A stretch of 64,000 nt of DNA from Croceivirga sp009797885 (GTDB lineage: Bacteria > Bacteroidota > Bacteroidia > Flavobacteriales > Flavobacteriaceae): NCBI GenBank assembly GCA_045866215.1, contig AP035880.1, positions 2,046,001 to 2,110,000 on the forward strand, given 5' to 3'. Under the pieces are notes generated by a model, which did not search any database, was not told the DNA's origin, and was given only the letters and a program-made list of their open reading frames with translations. A program made the position numbers and the translations under genes. Below, piece by piece: positions 44,524 to 53,487 of the stretch. Position 1 is the stretch's first letter. Each line of letters opens with the position of its first letter.

Positions 44524-45576
44524 TCACAGCCCTAAAATTTTCCTTAGTTGTTCCTTATCGATCGCGGCACCTGCAAAATCATCAAAGGTTTTTTGGGTAG
44601 CTTCAATAATATGATCGGCGATAAACTTGGCCCCTTCCCTGGCCCCTTGTTCTGGACTCTTGATACAACACTCCCATTCCATTACGGCCCAGACATCACA
44701 TCCGTACTGCGTCAGTTTGGAAAAAATGCTCTTAAAATCAATTTGTCCGTCTCCGAGCGAACGATAGCGTCCAGCCCGGTCCCCCCAATCGTTATAGCCC
44801 CCAAAGGCCCCTTTTTTTCCTGTTGGGTTAAATTCGGAATCCTTTACGTGAAAGGATCTAATAAATTCATGATAATGGTCTATGTAGGTAATGTAATCCA
44901 GTTGCTGCAGTACAAAATGGCTGGGGTCATACAAAATGTTCACCCGCTTATGGTTGCCCGTTGCTGCCAAGAAACGCTCAAAAGTATCGCCATCGTGCAA
45001 ATCCTCTCCCGGATGTATTTCATAGCAAACATCAACACCTTCTTCATCAAAATGGTTTAGGATCGGCATCCAACGGTTGGCGAGTTCCTCAAAGCCCATT
45101 TCCACCAATCCGGGTGGTCGCTGGGGCCAGGGATGGGCAGTATGCCATAACAAGGCTCCTGAAAAGGTGGCATGTGCCTTTATGCCCAATCTCCTACTCG
45201 CCGTGGCCGCCTTTTTAACGGTCTCCACGGCCCAGGCAGTACGCTCTTTTGGTTTTCCCTTTAATGCGTCGGGAGCAAAATTATCGAACATAATGTCATA
45301 GGCAGGATGTACGGCCACAAGCTGTCCCTGCAAGTGGGTGGATAATTCGGTAATCTCCAGACCGTAGGAATTGATTTTACCCTTAAGTTCATCACAATAA
45401 TCCTGGGACGCTGCCGCTTTATCCAAATCGATCAGGAATTTTTCCCAAGTGGGGATTTGAATGCCCTTATAGCCCAAACCGGATGCCCACTCGCATAGCC
45501 CTTCCAAGGAATTGAAAGGGGGTTTACTGTCCACAAATTGAGCCAAAAAGACGGCAGGTCCTTTTATCGTCTTCAT
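44524..45576 (-). CDS. Xylose-isomerase-like TIM-barrel protein (sugar isomerase/epimerase family)
   Basis: 350 residues of the AP-endonuclease-2-like TIM barrel family. Likely metal ligands are carried by VDVCYEIHPGEDLHDGDTFE, RVNILYDPSHFVLQQLDYIT, IRSFHVKDSEFNPTGKKGAF, and AVMEWECCIKSPEQGAREGA. No signal peptide is seen. Members isomerise or epimerise sugars and are found with DUF1080 proteins in 3-keto-glycoside clusters, where they act as hydratases or lyases on keto sugars. It leads an operon with the two DUF1080 genes and diverges from a GMC dehydrogenase gene. Confidence 0.9.
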   Translation of the reverse strand: MKTIKGPAVFLAQFVDSKPPFNSLEGLCEWASGLGYKGIQIPTWEKFLIDLDKAAASQDYCDELKGKINSYGLEITELSTHLQGQLVAVHPAYDIMFDNFAPDALKGKPKERTAWAVETVKKAATASRRLGIKAHATFSGALLWHTAHPWPQRPPGLVEMGFEELANRWMPILNHFDEEGVDVCYEIHPGEDLHDGDTFERFLAATGNHKRVNILYDPSHFVLQQLDYITYIDHYHEFIRSFHVKDSEFNPTGKKGAFGGYNDWGDRAGRYRSLGDGQIDFKSIFSKLTQYGCDVWAVMEWECCIKSPEQGAREGAKFIADHIIEATQKTFDDFAGAAIDKEQLRKILGL

Positions 45577-45624
45577 ATCATATATTTATTGGTTAACTAT
45601 CAGATTATTCCGCTATATTTAATC

Positions 45625-45647
45625 GGATGGACATTTTTCGTCCTTCC
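45625..45647. promoter_or_regulatory. Inverted repeat in the TIM-barrel/GMC divergent spacer
   Basis: GGATGGAC (45625-45632) and GTCCTTCC (45640-45647) form an inverted repeat with one mismatch and a 7-base loop. It may be an operator or a hairpin in the leader of either divergent gene. Confidence 0.35.
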
Positions 45648-45654
45648 GTCTGCG

Positions 45655-45676
45655 AATCACTATAAATATAGCGATT
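45655..45676. promoter_or_regulatory. Long dyad before the first GMC gene, candidate operator
   Basis: AATCACTATA (45655-45664) and TATAGCGATT (45667-45676) are inverted arms with one mismatch around AA, lying 21 bases before the GMC start at 45698. Size and position suit a repressor operator. Confidence 0.45.
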
Positions 45677-45697
45677 CCGACACTAAAAATACATTTC

Positions 45698-47404
45698 ATG
45701 GCAAATCCAAATACTGTCTATGACGCCATTGTTGTAGGTACTGGAATTACAGGCGGTTGGGCCGCTAAGGAACTTTGTGAAAATGGCCTAAAAACCTTGG
45801 TTTTGGAACGTGGTCGAATGGTAAAACATGTTCAGGATTATCCCACCATGCACGATGACCCCTGGGATTATAAATACCATGGGGAACTGGATAGGGAACA
45901 AAAAAAAGAATACCACAAACAATTACGGGTGGGGTGGGCACCAAGGGAGGATGTAAAACATTTTTTTGTCAACGACCTGGAGCATCCCTACCAGGAGACC
46001 AAACGCTTTGATTGGATACGGGGTTACCATGTTGGGGGGCGTTCATTGACATGGGGGCGCCAAAGCTATCGATGGAGCGACATGGATTTTGAAGCGAACC
46101 TCAAGGAAGGCATTGCCGTGGATTGGCCAGTGCGTTACAAGGATATTGCACCCTGGTACGATACCGTTGAGCAATATATTGGGGTCAGTGGTGAACATCT
46201 TGGACTGAAACAATTGCCCGATGGCAAATTCCATCCACCAATGGAATTGAACTGTGTTGAAAAGGAACTACAACAATCCTTGACGGAACGATTTGATGAT
46301 GGTCGGGTATTGACCATTGGGCGTACGGCAAACATTACGGATAAAGATGCACAAATTGAGGGTAGGGGCCCATGCCAATACCGCAATCGGTGCTGGAGGG
46401 GGTGCCCTTTTGGTGGGTATTTCAGTAGCAATTCATCTACCTTGCCCGCCGCGGAACGAACAGGCAACCTTACGCTTCGGGCCAATTCCATTGTCCATGA
46501 AGTACTTTATGATGAGACCACCAAAAAGGCCATTGGCGTAAAGGTAATCGATACGGAAACCCATGAAAAAATGGAGTTTAAAGGAAAGCTTATCTTTCTA
46601 TGTGCTTCTGCAATGGCCTCCGTGGGAATCTTATGGCAATCCAAGTCCCAAACCTTCCCCAATGGAATGGGGAACAACCATGACCAATTGGGGCGTAATG
46701 TTATGGATCACCACTATCAACTGGGAGCTTCTGCCAAAGTGGATGGTCACCTGGATAAATACTATAAAGGGCGAAGGCCCAATGGATTTTATATTCCCCG
46801 TTTTGTGAATTTGGACGAAAAGACCAAACGAACAACGTTTTTAAGGGGTTTTGGTTATCAAGGGGGTGCAAGTCGTCAAAATTGGTCGGAGATGGTTGCT
46901 GAAATGGGCTATGGAAAAGCCTTGAAAGAGGCCATTCTAAAACCGGGAGGTTGGCAAATTGGGATGACTGGGTTTGGGGAAATGTTACCCTACCATGATA
47001 ACCGGGTTTCCCTAAGCAGGGATCAAAAAGACCAATGGGGACTGCCACAGTTGGATTTTGATGTGGAATTCAAACAAAATGAATACCGTATGCGGGAAGC
47101 CATTAAGGAAGAAGCCGCCAAAATGTTACGATCGGCCGGTTTTAGGGACGTCCATGTGTATGATAATGACACAGGCCCCGGATTGGGAATCCATGAGATG
47201 GGGGGTGCCCGTATGGGATGGAACCCAAGAACCTCCGTCACCAATAAACACAATCAATTGCACGATGTCCCCAACGTTTATGTAACGGATGGGGCCTTTA
47301 TGACTTCGGCAAGTTGTGTGAACCCTTCATTAACGTATATGGCCTTTACCGCCAGGGCAGCAAATCATGCTGCGGAACAGCTCAAACTTGGTAAATTTTC
47401 TTAA
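45698..47404 (+). CDS. GMC family sugar dehydrogenase, large subunit (first copy)
   Basis: 568 residues. The FAD-binding N-terminus reads YDAIVVGTGITGGWAAKEL, and the C-terminal GMC signatures are GLGIHEMGGARMG and NPSLTYMAFTARAANHAA. A Cys motif (Cys226, Cys232, Cys236 in PCQYRNRCWRGCPFGG) has the C-x5-C-x3-C-P spacing of the 3Fe-4S site of bacterial FAD-glucose dehydrogenase. Such enzymes oxidise sugars, often at C3, and pass electrons to a cytochrome or quinone. No signal peptide is seen, so export would rely on a Tat-carried partner; none is adjacent, the only candidate being the subunit at 56807. A second copy lies at 55087. An ASCH-domain gene follows. Confidence 0.93.
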   Translation: MANPNTVYDAIVVGTGITGGWAAKELCENGLKTLVLERGRMVKHVQDYPTMHDDPWDYKYHGELDREQKKEYHKQLRVGWAPREDVKHFFVNDLEHPYQETKRFDWIRGYHVGGRSLTWGRQSYRWSDMDFEANLKEGIAVDWPVRYKDIAPWYDTVEQYIGVSGEHLGLKQLPDGKFHPPMELNCVEKELQQSLTERFDDGRVLTIGRTANITDKDAQIEGRGPCQYRNRCWRGCPFGGYFSSNSSTLPAAERTGNLTLRANSIVHEVLYDETTKKAIGVKVIDTETHEKMEFKGKLIFLCASAMASVGILWQSKSQTFPNGMGNNHDQLGRNVMDHHYQLGASAKVDGHLDKYYKGRRPNGFYIPRFVNLDEKTKRTTFLRGFGYQGGASRQNWSEMVAEMGYGKALKEAILKPGGWQIGMTGFGEMLPYHDNRVSLSRDQKDQWGLPQLDFDVEFKQNEYRMREAIKEEAAKMLRSAGFRDVHVYDNDTGPGLGIHEMGGARMGWNPRTSVTNKHNQLHDVPNVYVTDGAFMTSASCVNPSLTYMAFTARAANHAAEQLKLGKFS

Positions 47405-47416
47405 TATTGTCTTTGT

Positions 47417-47881
47417 ATGGAAAATGCTTCTGCACGCAGTCTTTGGGGTGATTTTTTGGATGCCCATTTAGAGTTTGCCAATGAGCCCGCACCACAGGTA
47501 GGTTATTTTGGAGATAATGAAAAAGACGCCAATACACTGGTAGGTTTGGTCCTAAAAGACATCAAAAGGGCCACTTCACACTCCTTATTGGGACTACAAC
47601 AACGAAATGAACCGTTACCCAAAATTGGCGACTTTTTTGTGGTTACCGACTGGAAGGGAAAAGCAAAATGCATTATCCGAACCACCTCGGTAAAGTTGAT
47701 TCCCTACTTTGCCATACATGCAGAGCATGCCCGTTTGGAGGGAGAGGGCGATAAGAGTTTGGAATACTGGAAAAAGGTCCATTGGGAATACTATACCCGT
47801 GAACTTGCCGCTTTTGGGAAAAAACCCCTGGAAAGTATGATTGTCGTTTTTGAACGCTTTGAGAAGGTGTTTGACCGATAG
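47417..47881 (+). CDS. ASCH domain protein
   Basis: 154 residues matching the ASCH fold (PUA-like beta-barrel): SARSLWGDFLDAHLEFANEP, then LPKIGDFFVVTDWKGKAKCI, IRTTSVKLIPYFAIHAEHAR and KVHWEYYTRELAAFGKKPLE. ASCH proteins bind RNA or modified nucleosides and some are amidohydrolases. It starts 12 bases after the GMC gene but has no evident link to sugar oxidation, so it may simply be read through. It converges on a LytTR regulator gene. Confidence 0.9.
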   Translation: MENASARSLWGDFLDAHLEFANEPAPQVGYFGDNEKDANTLVGLVLKDIKRATSHSLLGLQQRNEPLPKIGDFFVVTDWKGKAKCIIRTTSVKLIPYFAIHAEHARLEGEGDKSLEYWKKVHWEYYTRELAAFGKKPLESMIVVFERFEKVFDR

Positions 47882-47903
47882 ATTGGAAGCTTCCAAAGCG
47901 TAA

Positions 47904-48602
47904 TCACCCGCCCAACAAATCTCTAATCTTATTTCGATAGGTCTGTCCTATAGGAATTTTGTGCCTATCGATGAAAACTTGGTTCCCTTGAATTTGTTCA
48001 ATTTTATCCAAAGACACTATAAATGATTTATGGACCCGTATAAACCTACTTTTTGGAAGTAAATCTTCCAAGGTTGATATTTTTTGATGGCTTACTTTCA
48101 TTTCCCCTTTAAAAAAGACCTTTACATAATTTCCATACGCCTCAACGAATAAAATGTCTGGCAAGTGAATTTGATGGTGCGCTTTATCTCCCTTTAGAAA
48201 AATACTGCCGGGCCCTTCACTACCAGGATTGGTGCGCTCAACTTCTTCTTTTTTGGGCCCATTGACCTTATTAATGGCCTTTAAAAAACGTACAAAGGAA
48301 AATGGTTTGAGCAGATAGTCCAAAATGTTCAATTCGTATCCTTCCAAAGCATATTCCTTATACGCTGAGGTCACGATAATCCCTGGAGGATTGGAAAACG
48401 TCTTCAACCATTCAAAACCCGTCATTTTGGGCATGTTGATATCCAAAAAAACCAAATCCACTTTTTGCTGCGACAGTATTTCAGAGGCTTGAAATACGTT
48501 GTAGGCATTGCCCGCTTTTTGCAGGTATGGCAATTCCTCGCAATAGCCCTCGATTATTCGGTGGGCAATGGGCTCGTCATCTATGATCATATATCTTGTC
48601 AT
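47904..48602 (-). CDS. LytTR family response regulator
   Basis: 232 residues. The receiver domain has the phospho-acceptor in VDLVFLDINMPKMTGFEWLK and KPF at LLKPFSFVRFLKAIN. The LytTR DNA-binding domain covers the C-terminal 100 residues (DILFVEAYGNYVKVFFKGEM, RFIRVHKSFIVSLDKIEQIQ). Its start overlaps the stop of the histidine kinase gene by 4 bases (ATGA), so the two form a two-component system. Its regulon is unknown. It lies between the two halves of the sugar-oxidation cluster but no direct link is visible. Confidence 0.95.
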   Translation of the reverse strand: MTRYMIIDDEPIAHRIIEGYCEELPYLQKAGNAYNVFQASEILSQQKVDLVFLDINMPKMTGFEWLKTFSNPPGIIVTSAYKEYALEGYELNILDYLLKPFSFVRFLKAINKVNGPKKEEVERTNPGSEGPGSIFLKGDKAHHQIHLPDILFVEAYGNYVKVFFKGEMKVSHQKISTLEDLLPKSRFIRVHKSFIVSLDKIEQIQGNQVFIDRHKIPIGQTYRNKIRDLLGG

Positions 48603-49729
48603 CCGGCAGCAGTTATATTCAACAATAAGCTTAGATGTACCGAGTACATGGTTTCCGTCTTGTCCATCGATAATTCGTACCTATTGGGATAAGCATGTTC
48701 CAAACGTTTTTTAAGATTATCCAAACCTGTTCCATTCTTAGTGTTGGATGCATCGGTTTCATAATTGTTGGCAATCTTAAACACGACTCGATTCTGTATG
48801 GTTCTCAAACTTAGATGGACATAGGCATTCTCCGTTAGGGGTTCCACCCCATGCTTGAATGCATTTTCCAGTAAATTGATAAAAAGTAAGGGAGCTACCT
48901 GAATGTCCGTATCCACATCATGGTCAAATTGGATATCCACATTTTTCTGATAGCGGATTTTATGAAGCGCAATGTAGTTTTCCAAAAAACTGACCTCATC
49001 CCTAATGCTCACTTTATCTTCCTTTCCCATATCAATGGTATAGCGCATCATATCCGATAGCTTCAGCACCACATCCGGGGCTTGGGGGGACTTCTCCATG
49101 ATCAATCCGTATAAATTGTTGAGCGTGTTAAAGAAGAAGTGTGGGTTTACCTGGCTTTTCAGTAAAGTGAGTTCGGCCTTTGTCCTGTCGGCCTTTAAAT
49201 TTCGTACCCAACGCCATTGTTCATATATCCACAGCACCACAAACACCGGAATTGGTAGCAGCATGTATTTTACAAAGCTTGCACGATCATCCCCTCCATA
49301 ATCGGTAGCTGAAATGAAACTGAAAAAATAATAGGCTATGATCATACCATATACCAAAAGAATGCCCATCCAATACTTCCTAAAAAACTGTGGAAGAATC
49401 AGATAGGCCACTCCCAGCCAAAACAAGATGATAAATGGAACGGTAATAGGATTCTCACTGATATGAAGAAAGTGTTCGGCCAGTGCAGCTATAGCCAATA
49501 AACCGATGACTCCAAGTACTTGATACATAGGATACCTCGTCAATAAAAAATAAAAGATGTACAAGGTTATCGATAGGCCCAGAACGTTGATCAGCACAAA
49601 AAAGGGCTTCCCCATACCGCCTGAATCCAAAATCACATATCCCAGTTGAACCAGTAAAAGAGTCAAACCGGCAGTAATCAATCCGCTTAAGAGAAGAATC
49701 TTATAGTCTTTTGGAAGAAACCATTGCAT
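48599..49729 (-). CDS. LytS-type sensor histidine kinase
   Basis: 376 residues from ATG 49729. An upstream ATG at 49765 would add 12 residues, but a perfect -7 element lies between the two, so the shorter reading is preferred. About six hydrophobic helices fill the first 180 residues (LLLSGLITAGLTLLLVQLGY and others). The His_kinase domain follows with the phospho-acceptor histidine in LLKSQVNPHFFFNTLNNLYG and the ATPase part INLLENAFKHGVEPLTENAY and GTGLDNLKKRLEHAYPNRYE. It pairs with the LytTR regulator just downstream. The sensed signal is unknown. Confidence 0.94.
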   Translation of the reverse strand: MQWFLPKDYKILLLSGLITAGLTLLLVQLGYVILDSGGMGKPFFVLINVLGLSITLYIFYFLLTRYPMYQVLGVIGLLAIAALAEHFLHISENPITVPFIILFWLGVAYLILPQFFRKYWMGILLVYGMIIAYYFFSFISATDYGGDDRASFVKYMLLPIPVFVVLWIYEQWRWVRNLKADRTKAELTLLKSQVNPHFFFNTLNNLYGLIMEKSPQAPDVVLKLSDMMRYTIDMGKEDKVSIRDEVSFLENYIALHKIRYQKNVDIQFDHDVDTDIQVAPLLFINLLENAFKHGVEPLTENAYVHLSLRTIQNRVVFKIANNYETDASNTKNGTGLDNLKKRLEHAYPNRYELSMDKTETMYSVHLSLLLNITAAG

Positions 49730-49733
49730 AAAA

Positions 49734-49741
49734 CAAAAATA
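49734..49741 (-). promoter_or_regulatory. -7 element of the LytS/LytTR operon
   Basis: On the minus strand TATTTTTG is a perfect TAnnTTTG match ending 4 bases before the ATG at 49729, as in the lycopene cyclase gene. A leaderless mRNA is likely if the element is used. Confidence 0.5.
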
Positions 49742-49936
49742 GTAATCACCATAAGCGGGAACCATCTATTTTGACCAACACAAGGCTTTTGTTGTCAAAC
49801 CCTTCCATTTTCCTGTCCAATTCGGTTCATCCATATTTCGGTCTCATGTAAAACACCATTCCTTAGGTTCATCCTATTTAATCGCTGCCAAAGCATGGGG
49901 AAATTATGTTTGGAATGTATTTCAAAAACTACGACC

Positions 49937-50941
49937 ATGAAAACAGTCAAGAAAATTTTAAAATGGATCGGGATCTCCCTAGGGTCCCTTTTGTTGCTAT
50001 TGATACTCGCAGGATTGACGTCAAGACTTCTCACTCCCGAATCAAAACCGCCGGGTCAACTTGTGGATATTGGCGGTTTTAAACTTCATATCAACGCTGT
50101 GGGTGAAAGAAACCACAAACCGACCTTGGTCATTGAATCGGGGGCAGGAGCACCCAGTGAATACTATTATTGGTTGGGGGAATTGCTCAAAGACAGTATT
50201 CGGGTAATACGCTATGATCGCGCTGGGATAGGTTATAGCGAGTTTAGTGATCGACCCAGAAATCCGGAAACCATCGCCGAGGAATTGCACCGGTTGTTGA
50301 AGAATTCAGGTGAAAAACCACCCTATATTCTGGCTGGACATTCCTATGGCGGCCATTACATTCGCATCTTTAAACAAATGTACCCAAACGAGGTTGTTGG
50401 AATGGTTTTTTTGGACGCTCCCCATCCTGACGAAAGTGAACGGTTAAATCTTCCCCACTCTCCGAGCTACTTGAGACCTTTGTACTATTTAGGTGCCGTT
50501 GCCGGCGATTTGGGTATTTTGAATTTACACGGTCGTTTCGCAAAAAGACCCTTGGCTTGGGCACCTGGCCTTCCTAAGGAGGTCATTGAAGGGTACAGGG
50601 ACTACTGGGTGGATGGAAACTATTTGTGGGGCTATATTAAGGAAGAAAAAAAACATAAGGATTTGGTAGACTTATCCAGAACTATCAGCAAATTCGATAC
50701 CCTACCCATTCGGGTGTTTGCAGGCACGAATCTGAATGAACCCTTACTTCGAAAAATGGGCTTTGATCCGGATTTCTTACGAACCGAACGGGCAAAAATG
50801 CAGAAAGAGATGGCGAGTCGTTCCAGTAACGGCAATGTATTTTTTCTAAAGGGGGGCCATATTACCATTTTCTCCCTTAAGGAAAGTGCCCAGAACATCT
50901 GCGGGGAGATCCTCGCTTTTATAAGCGACCTAGGGTATTGA
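49937..50941 (+). CDS. Membrane-anchored alpha/beta hydrolase
   Basis: 334 residues from ATG 49937. A single N-terminal helix (WIGISLGSLLLLLILAGLTS) anchors the protein. The hydrolase core shows IESGAGAPSEYYYWLGELLK, VIRYDRAGIGYSEFSDRPRN, the nucleophile elbow ILAGHSYGGHYIRIFKQMYP and the late His in FFLKGGHITIFSL. The substrate is unknown; esters and lactones are the usual range. It lies between the two halves of the sugar-oxidation cluster on the opposite strand to its neighbours. Confidence 0.9.
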   Translation: MKTVKKILKWIGISLGSLLLLLILAGLTSRLLTPESKPPGQLVDIGGFKLHINAVGERNHKPTLVIESGAGAPSEYYYWLGELLKDSIRVIRYDRAGIGYSEFSDRPRNPETIAEELHRLLKNSGEKPPYILAGHSYGGHYIRIFKQMYPNEVVGMVFLDAPHPDESERLNLPHSPSYLRPLYYLGAVAGDLGILNLHGRFAKRPLAWAPGLPKEVIEGYRDYWVDGNYLWGYIKEEKKHKDLVDLSRTISKFDTLPIRVFAGTNLNEPLLRKMGFDPDFLRTERAKMQKEMASRSSNGNVFFLKGGHITIFSLKESAQNICGEILAFISDLGY

Positions 50942-50966
50942 ATGGATTACAAAATTTCACTCGAAT

Positions 50967-50997
50967 CAACAATGGCCGCTAATAGCGGCCATTGTTG
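50967..50997. terminator. Perfect 14-base hairpin between convergent genes
   Basis: CAACAATGGCCGCT and AGCGGCCATTGTTG are perfect inverted arms with a 3-base loop (AAT). It lies between the hydrolase stop (50941) and the oxidoreductase stop (51018). No T run follows on either strand, so it is either a bidirectional 3'-end structure or a factor-dependent terminator. Confidence 0.65.
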
Positions 50998-51017
50998 TAT
51001 TTGGGGCAAAGGATATG

Positions 51018-52154
51018 CTAATCCAAATCTATCCAGACATTTCCCTGTTTATGGGAATGTACCGTGCTCTCTATAAAATTCATCCCTCGGACACCGTCTT
51101 CCATGGTTGGGAATTCCCCATCATCATAGGCTTCACCACGTATCGCCTTAGCAGCACCCAAATAAATATTGGCCATGGAGTCAAATATCCCTTCTGGGTG
51201 TCCTGGTGGTAATTTGGTGCCATCCAATGACAATTTTGAGTTATACGCATGTCCGGGCTTATATACTTGAAGTGGTTTCCCTTCAACAAAATAATACAGG
51301 TAATTGGGATTCTCCTGTTCCCAAACAAATCCTCCTTTTTCACCGTAAATACGAATGGCCAGTCCATTTTCTTCCCCCGTGGCCACCTGGCTGGCGCGTA
51401 TGACCCCTTTGACATGTTTGTCCAATCGGACCAAAACGGTACCGTCCACATCCATTTGGTTATCATCATAGATGTAGTTGAAATCACACAGGAGCGACTT
51501 CACCTTAAGGCCAGTGGTAAACTCCAAAAGGTTAAAAGCATGTACCCCAATATCCCCCATACAGGAACTGATGCCCGCTTTTTTGGGATCCAACCGCCAT
51601 ACGGCCGACCGTTGTTCCTCATTGTGAATAATGGGATTGATCCACCCTTGATAGTATCTGGCATCTACTTTATGGATTTTCCCCAATGCGCCATCCTTTA
51701 TCATCTGCCGAATTTGACGAACCATGGGATAACCGGTATACGTATGGGTGAGGGCAAATACCTTTCCTGATTTTTGATGGGCTTCCTCAAGTGCTTTGGC
51801 CTCCGTATAATCCATGGTCATGGGTTTTTCACAGATGACATGAAATCCATTGTCCAATAGTTTCTTTGCCATGGGGAAGTGCAGGAAATTTGGGGTCTGG
51901 ACAGAACACACCTGAATCCGTTCTTCTTCGGGAAGTTTACCTTCCTCCTCGATCAACGTATCAAAATCCTTATAAATACGATTGATGGGAATGTCCAATT
52001 CCCTGGCAAAATCCAAGCTCTTGCCATGATCGGGGTTGAAAACGGCCCCAACTATTTCATAGTTGTCATTGATATAGGCCGCAACACGATGTAATACTCC
52101 TATTAGGGAATCTCCCCCTCCTCCTAAAATTCCAAGTCTAATTTTTTTTGGCAT
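51018..52154 (-). CDS. Gfo/Idh/MocA family sugar oxidoreductase
   Basis: 378 residues. The NAD(P)-binding Rossmann start LGILGGGGDSLIGVLHRVAA, the conserved EKP motif in GFHVICEKPMTMDYTEAK, and SSCMGDIGVHAFNLLEF, which supplies the catalytic region, are all visible. No signal peptide is seen, so it is cytoplasmic. Members oxidise or reduce sugar hydroxyls or ketones, including C3 of glycosides. It is last of a four-gene operon with a TIM barrel, a DinB-like protein and an MFS permease, so it likely handles the imported sugar. Confidence 0.93.
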   Translation of the reverse strand: MPKKIRLGILGGGGDSLIGVLHRVAAYINDNYEIVGAVFNPDHGKSLDFARELDIPINRIYKDFDTLIEEEGKLPEEERIQVCSVQTPNFLHFPMAKKLLDNGFHVICEKPMTMDYTEAKALEEAHQKSGKVFALTHTYTGYPMVRQIRQMIKDGALGKIHKVDARYYQGWINPIIHNEEQRSAVWRLDPKKAGISSCMGDIGVHAFNLLEFTTGLKVKSLLCDFNYIYDDNQMDVDGTVLVRLDKHVKGVIRASQVATGEENGLAIRIYGEKGGFVWEQENPNYLYYFVEGKPLQVYKPGHAYNSKLSLDGTKLPPGHPEGIFDSMANIYLGAAKAIRGEAYDDGEFPTMEDGVRGMNFIESTVHSHKQGNVWIDLD

Positions 52155-52242
52155 GTTTCTTTAATTTATACTTCTATTTCTTTTGATTTTTTTGTGATAT
52201 TCTATTTGACCTGACCAATAAAATAATTCCGGTCCATTTTCC

Positions 52243-53472
52243 CTATTCCCGATACGCCACTTTTTCGTTCTTAAACACTAAAACAAACAACACAAAGACA
52301 ACAGCGGCAAATAATCCGGGGTATATCCAAATGGTTTCCCAGGCGTGTGTTCCCCCTTCCAGGAGATAGGCATCCGCAATCCTTCCGGCAATCCAAAACC
52401 CAATGAGCATCCCTACGCCATAGGTCGCCAGAGTAATCAATCCCTGAGCGGCACTTTTATACTTTTCCCCGGCCTTGGTGTCCGTATAAATCTGACCGGA
52501 CACAAAAAAGAAATCATAACAAATACCATGAAGGGCAATTCCAATGATCAACATAAAGGCCAGCTCCCCTGCATTTCCGTAGGCGAAAAGAAAGTATCGC
52601 ACCACCCAGGCCAGCATTCCCGCCAAAACGGTTTTTTTAAAGCCATATTTCGTAAAGAACCAGGGGAGCAATAGCATAAAAAGCACTTCGGAAATCTGTC
52701 CAATGGTCATTTTTCCTGTTGGGTTGTTCATTCCAATTTCCGATAAAAAAGGATTTGCATTCTGATAATAAAAGGCCAGTGGAATACAAATCAACACCGA
52801 AGAGATAAAAAATACCAGGAAGTTCCTATCCTTTAAAAGCTTTAATGCGTCCAATCCCAATAATCCGGAGAGGTTGACTTTTCCCTCTTTGGATATTCGG
52901 GGCGGGGTCTTGGGCAGCGTAAAACTGAACAGGCCCAAAATGGCCGAAGCAACACCCACCATTAAAAAAGTATTTTTCAACATTCCGGCTGCCCTGGCTT
53001 CGGAAGAATCCCAGACAAACACATAACTGATGGTCAATCCGGCAATGATCCAACCCATGGTCCCAAACACCCTGATCGGGGAAAACTCCTTTGCAGGGTC
53101 TTTCATTTGGTTGAATGAAATTGAATTTACCAATGCCAAAGTTGGCATATAGAGGATCATATAACCCAGTACATAGGGATAGAAAACCAAAAAGTTCGGC
53201 GCCCCATACATCTGGTACATTAAAAATGCCCCTAGAAGATGTAGAACGCCCAAAATCCTTTCCGCATTAAAATAGCGATCGGCAATCAGGCCAATAATAA
53301 AAGGGGCAATAATGGCACCCCAGGACTGCGTTGAAAATGCCTGGGCAATTTCACCCCCGGTAGCATTTAGGTTATCGCCCAAAAAAGTGCCCAAGGTTAC
53401 AAACCACCCTCCCCAAATAAAAAACTCGAGGAACATCATAAAGGACAACTGAAATTTAACGATGGGCCTCAT
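52243..53472 (-). CDS. Nucleoside:H+ symporter-like MFS permease
   Basis: 409 residues with about 12 helices. FIWGGWFVTLGTFLGDNL, GLIADRYFNAERILGVLHLL and RVFGTMGWIIAGLTISYVFV match the NupG/XapB-type (nucleoside H+ symporter) family. In Bacteroidota these genes often sit with DUF1080, Gfo/Idh/MocA and TIM-barrel genes, so the true substrate here is more likely a (keto)sugar than a nucleoside. It lies 15 bases upstream of the DinB start on the same strand reading, inside the four-gene operon. Confidence 0.88.
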   Translation of the reverse strand: MRPIVKFQLSFMMFLEFFIWGGWFVTLGTFLGDNLNATGGEIAQAFSTQSWGAIIAPFIIGLIADRYFNAERILGVLHLLGAFLMYQMYGAPNFLVFYPYVLGYMILYMPTLALVNSISFNQMKDPAKEFSPIRVFGTMGWIIAGLTISYVFVWDSSEARAAGMLKNTFLMVGVASAILGLFSFTLPKTPPRISKEGKVNLSGLLGLDALKLLKDRNFLVFFISSVLICIPLAFYYQNANPFLSEIGMNNPTGKMTIGQISEVLFMLLLPWFFTKYGFKKTVLAGMLAWVVRYFLFAYGNAGELAFMLIIGIALHGICYDFFFVSGQIYTDTKAGEKYKSAAQGLITLATYGVGMLIGFWIAGRIADAYLLEGGTHAWETIWIYPGLFAAVVFVLFVLVFKNEKVAYRE

Positions 53473-53487
53473 GGAATATACTTACAA

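Noticed and set aside
47883..47896. Perfect 14-base palindrome TTGGAAGCTTCCAA between convergent genes
   Set aside because: No loop of useful size and no T run; too short to call a terminator, and no promoter nearby for an operator.
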